Positions 34,501-47,200 of a stretch of 64,000 nucleotides of DNA are shown one piece after another (positions within the stretch are counted from its first letter, which is position 1; each line of letters starts with the position of its first letter). Made by a program: the position numbers and the translations under genes. Location of the stretch: assembly GCA_026225945.1 (NCBI GenBank), contig JAMJFZ010000879.1:434001-498000 (forward strand), written 5' to 3'. The notes below the pieces were generated by a model. That model worked only from the letters and a program-made list of their open reading frames with translations, was not told the origin of the DNA and did no database searches. This DNA comes from Cricetomys ansorgei (Eukaryota; Chordata; Mammalia; Rodentia; Nesomyidae).

Positions 34501-37500
34501 TATGGTAAAGCTTCCTTTATCTCCCGATCACTTAATTACGGCATTTCCCATGTAATGACACAAGTCTGAGACCAATTATGCCTTTCTTTTCCGTTTGTCT
34601 TCTATGTTAGTTTCCTAACTAGTACATTATATTCAAATTCAAGCATAGCACTTCTGTTCTTACCCACAGCGAGACAGAAGTGCACATCACCAAGAACCAT
34701 ACAAATCATACACTTATGTTAACTGTTTTTAAAATTAAGAGATTTTTCTTGTAAAGGAGTTGGCATTTAAGAGCATCAAAGGATCCTTCGAGGGAAGAAA
34801 ATAAACAGCAACAATTAACTTTTGTAAAATTTCACTTAGGTACTTACGATCTGGGATACAACGAGTAAGGAGGGTTAGAGACCATCAGCTGGCTTAAGAG
34901 CGACACAAGGATCAGTACAATAATGGGCATCAGCTGGATAAACACCGAAAAACCTCCCTATAAAACAGATCAGAGAGCAACAGACTGCATCATGACTGTC
35001 AGCAATCCGGTGGCTGCTGTACACTCGGACAGCACAAAGGACATCTGTGCTCATCCAGGGCAGTGCTTGCAGGCCTGCTGGATAAACCCAACCTCCTGTT
35101 ATGATCCCTAAAATACAAACCCCCGGGGCTTAAAAACAATGATAGAATCTGACCTCATTTTAGAGGTAAGGAAGCCCTCTTCCTCTCATACACGCACGGG
35201 CAGTGGGTTTGTGAGGGGCGTGGACATGGTGGAGCTGGGCTCAGGCTGCTTCATGTCTAGTCTAGGGCCTTTCCATTCAGTTTTCTACAAAAGGGGCTTA
35301 AGTAACACAGACAATCAGGTGTACCTGCATTAGAACCAAGCAAAGGCAGAGATACCTCTTTTTTTGTTTTTCGAGACAGGGTTTCTCTGTTGCAACTCTG
35401 GCTGTCCTAGAACTCACTCTGTAGACCAGGCTGGTCTTGAACTCACAGAGATCCATCTGCCTATGCCTTCCAAGTTCTGGGATTAAAGGCATGTGTCACC
35501 GCCACTGCCTGTAGTGGAAGTTTATTTTTACTTGTATTTAAAATAATTGATTTTTTGCACTGTTGGAAAAAGGGATGCATAGGCTTTGGCATTTTGTATT
35601 GTCCACAGGTATTGTATTTCTGTGGGGGGGGGATGCTGATTGGTGATGATCTGCATATGTTATCAGTAGAATACCTCAGGCTTTCTGAATGAACAAAAAC
35701 ACCTGAGCTCAGATACCTGGGGTTCCACTGTCCAGGATCGCACAGGCCATGATGGTGGTTCCCTCTGCTGAGGTCTGGCAGGGTTTTCATCTATGAAAAC
35801 ACCTCCTTGTCTTCCTGGCTGAGCCACACAGTAGGTATACAGCTACAACTGCCCAGCTTCAAAGATACTTCTAATTAGGGTTTCTCAGCATCATTTCTAA
35901 ATCTTTTAGGATCAATGTAAAGAAGCTACCTTCAGAACATGCAAAATACAGGTATACCTTTACCAGAGTTATGCAATTCCGAGTCGGAAGGGTCACACTG
36001 CCACCACCCCTACCCTGACAGCTACTCTTACGTCTACATTATCCTCACAGGATTTCTGAGTCTCTTTTGAACTCGTGCTAAGAGAAAACTCATTATTTCC
36101 TAAAACAACCTGCCCTATTTTTAGTCCATTCTAATTGCTTTCCTGAAGTGGAATTTGTCATTTTGAGGTTTATAACCGCGTTATAAACATACATCTCCTC
36201 TTTCTTCTTCTCTTTCATGTCCACTGTGTCGGTGCTGATGCTGATGGCTGTACGCAGCCCGGCCATTTGAAAATGAATGTACACTACCTAGAAAATTAAA
36301 AACAGGGTCAAATTAGGAAGCAATTATGATTGGGGGGGAAACGTACTTATGATGTTCAACAGTCTTGATGGGGTTGAAAGCACATGCCACCATGCCCACC
36401 CACTCTTCCTGAAAGTTACTAAATTAATGGAGGTTTGTTTTGGGCAATGAGTATTTACTGCCTCCACCTGCCAAACCAGGTATGAGCTACTACACCGAGC
36501 TTTCTAATTTTTTTGTGAACATGTGAGTAAGAGTTCCTTAATAATGCTACACACATGAAGGACCATCATCATTGGTTCTTGTTCTGAAAATTCTGATTTC
36601 TGCACTTAAACGAATCAAACACATCTAGAAATCCAAGGAAAACATAATGTTTTAAAAAAAATGCTAATATATTAAAATATAATTGGATCACAGATGAACA
36701 TTCAAGTTGTTTCTAAATGGGGTAAAGAACCATAAATGGCTATCATGGACAAAGTGAACCATCTTATAACTGACAGAGAACTGCAAATTAATTATTAAGA
36801 AACAATTATTGCTTCAAAGATTTCTGACTGTTTCCAACATCACTTTCAGTCAAAATTCCTCATTTTAGTTAACTTTTCTTGGAGGTTATGTTTTCCAATT
36901 TCTCAAAGCACAGTTATAGTTTTAATCATTCATTTATTATTTTTATAACTCAAGGATGCTTTGCAAAAATGACCTATCAGCTGGGTGGTGGTGGTGTATG
37001 CCTTTAATCCTAGCACTCAGGCAGAGGCAGGTGGGTCTTTGGGAGTTCGAGGCCAGCCTGGTCTACAGAGTGAGTTCCAGGACAGCCAGAGTTACAACAG
37101 AGAAACCCTGTCTCGAAAAACAAAAAACAAAAACAAAACCGAAAAAAAAAAGAAAAAAGGAAAAAGAGGCCGTCGGGTCAAATTCTCATTTTGAATGGGA
37201 TAGTTTACTCAGCACCTTAAAGTCAATGCCATAAAACGAGGTACCTGCACTCTTCAACTCTTTTTAAATAAAGTATTCTCTAAGAGGCAGACTTAGTGGC
37301 AGTAGTAACCCTGAATGTCTGTCTTCCCTCTTTGACAGAAAGTCAGAATACTACCAGCACTGTGCAAAATGCAAGGAGCTCCTCATGCTCAGGCCTATAA
37401 CCCCAGTACTTGGGAGACTAAGGCAGGAGGATTGTTGTAAATCTCTGTAAATTAAAGATTAGCCTTGGTTACACAGTGAGTTCTAGACTAGAGTAAAACT

Positions 37501-40500
37501 CTGTCTCAAAACAAAAGAAACCCCAGATGAGAACGCTGAAATATTTAGAAAGTCCAGCTGAGGAAGTAAACCAACTCCGAGTACCTGAAGGAAATCCACC
37601 GCCAAAAAAGATATTGAACAAGTCTTCTGGAGTAATGTCAGCTTCGCAGCCTCGGTGGAAATTGAATCTGCCGTTGTTCTGGTGATTACAAGCTTGCTCT
37701 TCACTGCCTGTGAGGTCATACTGTTTGCGTTTTTCTGGATTGCTTAAAACAGCATAAGCATTTCCAATTTCTAAAAAAGCAACAAGAACAGTGTTGGAAA
37801 GCAGTGTTTTTAGTCTGAGGAGATCGTCCCGCATCTGGCAGCATCAACTCAAATACTGCTTGAAACCAATTGAGAAAATCATAAAATGGCAACGATTTCT
37901 TTTAAATATTTTATGTGTATTTTGCAACATCATGTTATCTCTCAATATAAGTTTCTATACTAGCCAGCTACATATTCCCACTGCCATGGAAATAGAGGGA
38001 TGGCCATATAATTCACTGCAGTCTTTCACAATAGCCTCTAAAATCCCACTCCCTGACTCTGAGTTCCCAATTTGAACTATTTATCAAGATTGCTCAGCAC
38101 ACACATATTGGGGAAGTTTATATTTAGTTATGTTTAAAATGTTTTGTGCACTGTTGGTAAAAGGGATGCATAGGCCTTGGTGTTTTGTATTGTTTGCAGG
38201 TGTTGGATTTCTGTGGGGAATGTTTGATTGCTTACGATCTGCACATGCTATCAGTAGAACACCTAAATAAAAACAGCTGAACTGAGATGCACAGGGTTCT
38301 ACTGTCAACTGAGTATGGCTTTGGCTAGGACAATGGTTCCCTCTGCTGAGGTCTGGCAGGGCTTCCATGTATGAAAACTCCTCCTGGTCTTCCTAGCTGA
38401 GCCTACACAGCAGTGTACTGCTACGTTCACACCAGGGGTCGGGGGTCACATACCTGTAATTCCAGCACTTAGGAAGCTGAGGCAGGAGGATTAAAAGTTC
38501 AAGGCCACCCTTACAAAGAAGATTGTTCAAACCAATTGCAGTGGTATTCACCATGTATTGAGAACCTACTACTTCTGCACTCCACTCATTAATATTTTCA
38601 ACTTCACCATCCCCAGGCTTACTTGCTACACAAGTTGTTTGAAGTCAAATACTCAGCATCAAATGTGTATCTATTACTCTAAGACATCTACACTGGAAAT
38701 CCCCTTTTCCTTTTTGCACACTACTGCCCGCTTTACTTCTGAACCACTTATTTTCCTTCAGGTAGAAAGCCCAATGTGAGAATAGGGACGGTCTTTGCCA
38801 CCACCACAATGCTTGAGGGTCCAGCACAAAGTCTTATGTGTTGTTGCTGTTGTGTTCTGTTTCTGTAGTTTCGTCTCAGTATATAGTCCAGGCTAGCCTT
38901 GAACTATTCAGTCATTTCATGCTTGTGCAAAATCAGGAATGTTTGTATCTCCTTCTTATCTAGAGAATTAAGTACAAATTTTATTTTGGTGTTCAAAACT
39001 TTACAAAGTACATTTCTACCCTGCCATTTAAGTCATTCACTTAAATGTTTTACTTTGTGGGAATTATACATTCATACACAGTTTTAAAATATAAAACAGA
39101 AGCCGGGCAGTGGTGGCGCAGGCAGGCGGATCTCTGTGAGTTCAAGACCAGCCTGGTCTACAGAATGAGTTCCAGGACAGCCAGAGTTACAAACAAAGGA
39201 ACCCTGTCTCAAAAAACCTAAATAAATAAATAAATAAACAAATAAATAAATAATAAAACAGAGATCCTCTATACTTTTTATCCAATTTTTTCTTATGATA
39301 ATATCTTATAAATTATAGCAAAATATCATAGAGTATCGACATTAACAGTAGGTAGAACATACTAGAGCCATCTTTTTAATAGTCTAATTCTTCACTCTGT
39401 GTGTACATGACATGTGTTGTGGGCATATAGGCCACGGCTACAACTGGTCAATTCAGTTCTTTCAGACCACCTGTTTGTGGGTTCTGGGAATGGACTCGAG
39501 TTACTGGGTTTGCACAACAAGCACATTTATACTAGCTAAGCTATCTCACTGGCTCTAAGGAGTCCTCTTGTACAACCACATTCAACTCCTGCCCCATCAT
39601 GCCTCTCTTCAATTCTCACAACTGCTGAACTTTGGCCATTTCTCTAATCTTATCATTTCTGGTATGCTGAGGGTGGTGGTGGGGTGCATGCCTATAATCT
39701 CAGCATGTGAGAAACTGAGGCAGAGGGAACCTGAGTTCTAAGTCAGCCTGGGTTACATATAGAGACTGTTACACACACATACACACACAATAAATAACAC
39801 AATATAAACAGAATTACTTCATATAAGTAATACCCTTTGGAACCTGTTCTTTACAGTGAGCCCAGTATCCAGATGGATCCCGCTAGTTACGTGTCAGGAC
39901 TATGTGCCTTTTTATTACTACACAGTGTTCTATGGTATGGATTCAGCACTGTTGATTTAACTACTCATCCCCTGAATGACAGATGGGCCTTCCAGTAATA
40001 GCTGGGCTATTACAATAAAGCTGCTGTATTCCTTTGCCACAGGTCTTCGTACAAATGTAAATGTTCATTTCTCTGGGATAAATGCCAGGAGTGCATTGCT
40101 CAATTGCATGGTAGCTCAGAATTAGTTTTTTGATCAACTTCCAAAGCTGTTCTGCAAAATGATTCTCATTTTACTTCTCCTCAACAATACATGAAGAATC
40201 CACTCTCCACGCCCAGAGCTGCTTTGAAGGGAGCCACTGCTATTTCCATGTTGGCAGTATGATAGGTGCTCAGCACTCTCTCATCTCGGGTCACTCTCCA
40301 TCTCTCTAATAGCTAAGGACGGTGAAATTGGTTCATGGACCTCTTTGCCAGGTGTAAATCATCTTCAGTAAAGTGTCGTTTCTTTTGTGTGTGTGTGGTG
40401 TTTGGTGTTGTGTGGCACGTGTGTGCATGCTTGTGTCTGCACGTATGTGTGGGTGTGCATGGCATTGGTGTTCCCAGTTGTGTAACCTTGGGCACTGTTC

Positions 40501-41176
40501 CTCAGCTCAGCCCACCTTAGGTTCTGAGACAGTCTCTCACTGACCTGAGCTCCCCAAGTAAGTTGGACTGCAACACCAATAAGCCCCAGAGACCCGGCAG
40601 GGATTCTGAGTGTGTGCCGTCATGCCCTGCTTTTCTTAACATGGATTCTAGGGACCTGGCTCAGGGCACTTTACTGAATCTCCTCCCCAGCTCCTTCTGC
40701 ATCCTTTCTAATGATTCTTTTAAACGCTTTTATTAGCATACATTAATTATACATAATAATAGATTTCAATAGGACATTTTCAGACGTGAATACATAATGT
40801 ATTTTGAGCATATTTACCCCATTAGCCTCCCACTCCCATCTTACCTCTCCTACTCCCTCTTGCTCCTCCCACTCCCTCTTGCCCCTCCCACTCCCTCTTG
40901 CCCCTCCCACTCCCTCTTGTCCCCCACTCCCTCTTACCCCTCCCACTCCCTCTTGCCCTTTTCTCTTCCCAATTAGCCCAACTTCTACTTTCGTGTTTTA
41001 ATTTTTTTTCTAATTTATTTCTAGTGTGTGCGTGTGTGTCATGTGCACATGTGGAAGTCAGAGGACAACTGTGTGAGCTGGCTATGCCCTTCCACCTTTC
41101 TTTATATGGGTTCTGGAAATTGAACTCGGCTCCCATCTTCACCTACTGAGTCATCTCCCTAGCCTTACTTTCCCAT

Positions 41177-41221
<45 letters not shown>

Positions 41222-44200
41222 TGTTAGTTTAATTAGAGTTGCTTATAGGATCGCAGGTGCGGATTATACACAGGAGCGTGAGCAATTTACCAGTGGCTGT
41301 ACCACTGAGGAAATGTCCCATGCTTCCCAGCAGCAATCCACTGCCTCAGGATGGGCAGAAGCTGCATGAACCCTCCTAGTAAATTGTTAACCGCCAATAA
41401 ATCTGGGAGGCAGAATCTTGTGAGCCCCTCCTCATGATGGAACATTGATGGCGCCAATCTTGGGCAGCCTGACTCAGGCGGTATCTTATCCATTGAGGGT
41501 TCAGACCTGCGATGGTCACATGATGCAAGGCGCGGTGACTCCACACCACACACTCCATCCTCCGTTCAGCACTGGCCTTCTTTCCAGCCCCCTCTCCCAC
41601 ACCGTTCCTGAGCACATGTGCATAACAATACAGAGACACAGACATACAAATAAATGCTAAAATAAACATTTTAAAGGCTATCTTCCCTCCATGGAGTTGC
41701 ATATGCAGCTTGGTCTAAAATCAACCGCGTGTCTTATGTGGGTCTTTTTTCTTGGTTCTCTACCCTACTCTGTACTGATCTCCAGCTTATCCTTCTGCCT
41801 GCACCCTGCAATTCTGATCACTGCAACTGCACAGTGTGTACAGCAGTCAGTTGTGCTGATGATGCTCCTGCCAAGCTTACCCCGCTATTTACCTGCCTGA
41901 GCTCTTCTGCTTCTCCACATAAATGAGAACCATCTCATTCCTGTCTTCTGGGCTCATTACGGTGAGAGTGTGCCGGCTGGGTATCCACCTGGACTTACAC
42001 TTTCAGTGTGTTCTGCTTTCCAACCCATGTACTTATTCTGCTACATTTCTCTACACAGTCTATGGTTTTTCATCATTATTGTACCATTTCTAGCATACAG
42101 ATTTGGTCTTTTAACTTTCGTAAATGTTAGTCGATTTTAAAATTTCAGCATCTACATATTTCTTGCTAAACTGCAGTACAGTTGATTTTATATGTTTATT
42201 GTAGCCCATGGAATTTTATTAGTTTCTATGCATCCCTTGGGATTCTTATTTAACAGACAGCCACATCTGTGGCTAATCTAGTAGCCGCTGACTGTCTCTC
42301 TCCACTCAACAGGGCCTCACCTTAACAGTGACTGGACCGCAGAACACTACGCTGAATACGAGATGCCACCATCTGCTTTCTCTTCTTAACGTTAACTTTA
42401 TTAATTACTATGTGTGTCTTTAATTTCCAGAAGGCTATCCTATCTCTCACTGTAGGTTTCTTTTGGCTTAACTGCTTGGGATTCATCCTATTTCTCCTAT
42501 ATAAAAACTTGCATTTTTGGTCAAGTTTGAAACGTCTCCAAACTTTAATTATTTTAGCACTTTCCAGTCCTGCCCCTCCCCCTTCACAGTGACACCTTTG
42601 CTATGCAATTCTGACTTTTCTGTCTTCTCTATGTGGGTGTCTAACAGACTGAGTTTTAAAATTCTGTGTGAGGTCCTGGTTCTTGGGTTGATAAGAGCCG
42701 TTCAATTGGAATTTCGTTATGTCGTCTACTGTGAGGCTCTGCATCTTAAATGTGACGCTTTAACTTCTTCCCTTGGTACCACTCCAATGCAGTAGGGGGA
42801 CATGCCTCACTACTTCCAGGGGGTTCCTTCCCCCTAAGACTCTGATGACACCAAATGAGGTGCCAGCAGGGAACTTGCACTGACTGATGCTAGGAACACA
42901 TGGGGTTCCATGCTCATATTAGGACTATAGTGGTCCCTGGCTAGAGGGAGAAGGGATGCCTCCTGGTTACTCTCCATGTGGATTTACTGGCACCATGAGG
43001 GAGGAAGGGAGGAAACCGAAGCTCTCAGCTCCTATCCCTACAGGGGATTAGAACATGCTACCTCATGGAAAGGGCAGGTGGTCTAGTATGGGTCAGTGTG
43101 AGACCAGTTTTTCCTGTGGCACTTGAGTACTGGAGAAAAGCTATTACTTTTTTTTTTTTTTTAATTTCCCATGTTTCTCAGTGTTTGGGGGTTTCTGTGC
43201 CTTCCATCACCTAATCTGGAATATGTAAGGACAGATCTACCACTCAAGCGACCCCACCACACTGTTGGGCACTGAGTTCATCAGCCTTCTCACCGCCTGC
43301 CAGTCTTCCTATGCCCAGCTGACCTGTTCGTTTTATGATATTCAAGCTATTCAGCCATGTTCAGTGTGAGGATAGGGACAAACTTATCTATTCTATCCAA
43401 AAAGCCACTTGTTTACACTGTTCTGCCTCATTCTCAGATCTGAGCCTTTATATCCCCCTTTCATGTCTAACCATGAACGATTCTCCAGTGACTCTCATCC
43501 TAATGATACCTCATTTTTCATTTTCTTTTCTCTTTTGTGGTACTGGGGCTAGATTACTCATGAGTGCTAGGTAGGTACTGAACCACTCAGCTGTATACCC
43601 AGCTCTTTAAAAACACATGAAGGGGGCACTCTCGATAAGTTACCTAAGCTGTCTTGAGTGCATTCTGCATTCTGCAGTTCAAGCAGAACTTGAACTTGTG
43701 ATCCTCCTGCCTCGGTCCCTCAAGTACCTGGGATCACAGGTTTTCACAACCCAACCAGGTCCAGCCATGCTTCACCTTTCCGACTTTTCCTTAGCAGACT
43801 TTGGGTATTTAATGACAGTGAGTCTCTTGGGAGAAACTGTAAGTCAGTTCATCTTTCTGAGTCTCCATTTTCTAGTTTATGAAATAAGGGTGACACTAGT
43901 CCCATGACGATGCACTTTGGGTTGGAGGAAGAAGTGGGTAACACGCCTCATGCAACGTAGGCTGGCCTCAAACCCTTTATGTACTGGTGGGGGGGGGATT
44001 GACCTTGAACTGCCTGTCACCCAAGTGCTAACATTATAGATGTGTGTGGTCTCACAAGAATTGAAATAAAAATTAAAAGAAAAATGAAAAAGAGAATAAA
44101 AAATAAAACCAGGAATGAAAAACTACAGAATGCTTGCCAGATCTTAGGCTTCGCCACACTGTGAATGTTCTGTGTGAAGCATGCCTCCTTTTATGAGTTA

Positions 44201-47200
44201 CAAATTCTGTGAGGATGAGGGGATCTCAAATCCCTCACTTAGATAAGAAAAGACCCCATAGCACCTGATCCACAGTTATTTACGGAAAAATATGGCCCTC
44301 CGTGATGACGTTTGTGTGGATACTGACAGTATAACAGCATATTCAAAGAATCTCTGACATCTTTGAAGACAATATGTACAACTTTGGCTTTGGAGTTTTG
44401 TTTGGTTTTTTGTTTGCGTTTTTGTTGTTGTTGTTGTTGATGTTTTGTTTTGTTTTTTGCCTGTTTGGTGGTGATGGTGGATAATGAACTAAAGGCACTG
44501 AGCTACCACCAACTCAAGATCAGGTGTGCTAATGGTGTTTACGTCAGAGAGAAGATCCCTGTCACTAGAGTAACTGTAAGACGTGTGTAGATGTGTTGTG
44601 AAAAGTATTCTGCTGTGGTCAAATGATTTCACTCTCTATAAAATAGTGTTTTGGTGTGATCAACTCTACTTTAGTTTTCATATAAAAGACCAAAGTGGGG
44701 GCCAGCAAGATGGCTCAGCAGGTAAAGGGAGCTAACAGAAACCTGACAACCTGAGTTCAATGCCCAGGACTCACATGGTGGAAGGGGAGAACCAATGGCT
44801 GCAAATTGTCCTCTGATGTCCACATACTTGCATGGGCACATCTGAGTGTGCGCACATAAATAAACAAATATTTTTTTTTTAAAAAAGGAAACACTAAAAC
44901 ATTTCCTCTGCTTATGGAGAAACGGCTTGATATCTTCACAGAGAAGGCTGGTGAAGAACTCACTCAGATAACTTGGGAATGTGTCATGAATGAAGCCTGC
45001 TGTGTCTGTGTGATGACAGCGGCTGCAGGACTGCTGACTGCACTCACTGAGAACCTGTGGGTCACAGCTTGGAGTTTCTGTCCAGTTTCTACCGGGTGAA
45101 ACTGCCTGAGGGACCGACTCCCGATTCTGACCCCTTTGGGACCAATAAGTGGGCATCCCGGTTTGTGGACAACCACCTGGACCTGACTGCGAGCCTCCCC
45201 CCTGGACATCGCATCATCACGCGGCACGCTGATCACTAAGTGCTAGTGCTCCTTTACAGAGAGCATTAAATCACGAATACACAGTACCCAACCTCTGCAG
45301 CCATCCCTAGTGAGTGTCTGGCTGGCTTTGTACAAGACATCTGTGCTGCTTGCTGCTTCAAAGGGGCAAGAGCGACTGTCGCAACACAGGCAGCTATGTT
45401 CTTAGTGTTTTATACGATAATGATGTTCACATGACCTTGGCACACACGTGGGAGAAGCAAATTTAACATTCTTTGGGCTCTTGAGTTTTTTGTTTGTTTG
45501 TTTTGTTTTTGTGGTAGTAGACACCTAACCCAAGACCTTGTGCATAGTAGGCAAATGTTCTACTACCATCTACAGCTAGCCTAACATTCATTTTTGCTTG
45601 TTTTAAAGTTATTTTTGCTGAGCGGTGGGGTGGTGAATACCTTTAATCCTAGCACTTGGGCACTTGGGAGGCAGAGGCAGGCGGATCTCTATGAGTTTGA
45701 GGCCAGCCTGGTCCACAGGGTGAGTTCCAGGACAGCCAGAGTTACAACAGAGAAACCCTGTCTTGAAAAACCAAAAGAAAAAAATTACTTTTATTGTATG
45801 TGTATAAGAGTTTTGCCTGCATGTATCTGTGAATGGGTGGGGAGAATGACTGGGGCTCAGAGAAGCCAGAAGAAGTCATTGGATACCATAGGACTGATGT
45901 TAAAGCCGGTTATGAGCCATCAAGTGCTCTGGGAATCGAACCTGGGTCGTCTGGAAGAGCAGCCAGTGCTCTAAACCACTAAGCCTGTTTGTTTATTATT
46001 TTTGAAAAAGGGTCTGATATAGCTCTGACTGGCCTTGAATTCACTATAGAGCCAAGGAGACCTGGAACTCCTGCTTCACCTGCTTCTACCTCCCAATCTG
46101 GGATTACAGGTGTGCACAACCACACCTGGTGCCAGGCCCAGCATTCTTAATATTAGAAAGATTACTACCATTTACTTTTATGTGTGTGAGTACTTTGCCT
46201 GGATGCCTGTACCACCAAGTGGGTGCAGTACCTATGGGGGCCATAAGAGGGTGTCAGATCCCCTAGAACTGGAGCTACTGATAGTAATCCAGCCTGGGTC
46301 CTCGGGAAGGACATCATGCACACACAGCGCCATCTCTCCATCCAGGAAGAATTACTATCGACAATACCAAGAGATCACAAACATCAGGATCACCACCACT
46401 GCCAAGAAGTTTTTAAACATTTTTGAAACTAAAGAGTTGTTGTAACTTTTATTAAATTTGTTCTGACAATTTTATGCACCTGTAGAATGGAATCAGACTC
46501 TCTTATCCCCCTCTAGAAATCCTACACTATGTCTCTCTTGCGTGTGACCCCCCTGAGTTTAACCAGGAACACCCGTGTGATCAGGGGGCTGGAGCTAACC
46601 ATCAGAGTCCGGCAGACTCATGTGACGGTGGGAAAAGGTTTAAACCTTTTAACTCATAATGTTGAACTGGTAAAATACTGTTTCCTATCATTTCTTTTTT
46701 GACTTTTTATTTCATTTATGTGTGTGTGTATTTGTGTGTGTGTGTGTGTGTGTGTGTGTGGACATGCATGTGTAGAGGTCACACATCTGTGGGAGTCAGT
46801 TCTCTCCTCCGCCATGTGGGTCCCAGGCCTCACACTCAGGCTGCCAGGCTTGGTGGCGAGTGCCACTGAGCACCTGCTGCCATCTTGCTCAGGCTACACT
46901 TCCTATATTTCAACACACCGCTGGCAACTTGAGCAAACAGTGTTTACTTTTCGGTTAGCATAACTTTGGCAGAGCTTTCATTGGAATATGTTATTAATTC
47001 CCAAATGTATTTTCCTTGGCAACTTCCTTCAACAAATAAAACTGTTCTGTAAACAATACCCTCCCTCCCCTACCCACCTCTCTCTCTGGCTATGACAGGA
47101 AAACAAAAACCATTTTATAGTACATAGCTCTGCTGGTCTAGAACTTGCTATGTCGACCAGGCTGGCCTCAAACTTGTGATTGATCCTCCTGAAAGCTGGG

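Noticed and set aside
37469..37584. Reading of Dnajb14 exon 4 continued into TRSWFTSS and beyond
   Set aside because: The extension passes the GTACTC donor into intron and B1-like sequence. The phase-correct join to exon 5 restores the known protein.
40743..41142. Gly/Glu/Arg repeat protein on the minus strand
   Set aside because: It is the frame through the L1-derived minisatellite, not a gene.
44671..45156. 161-codon minus-strand frame
   Set aside because: More than half is antisense translation of a B3 SINE.
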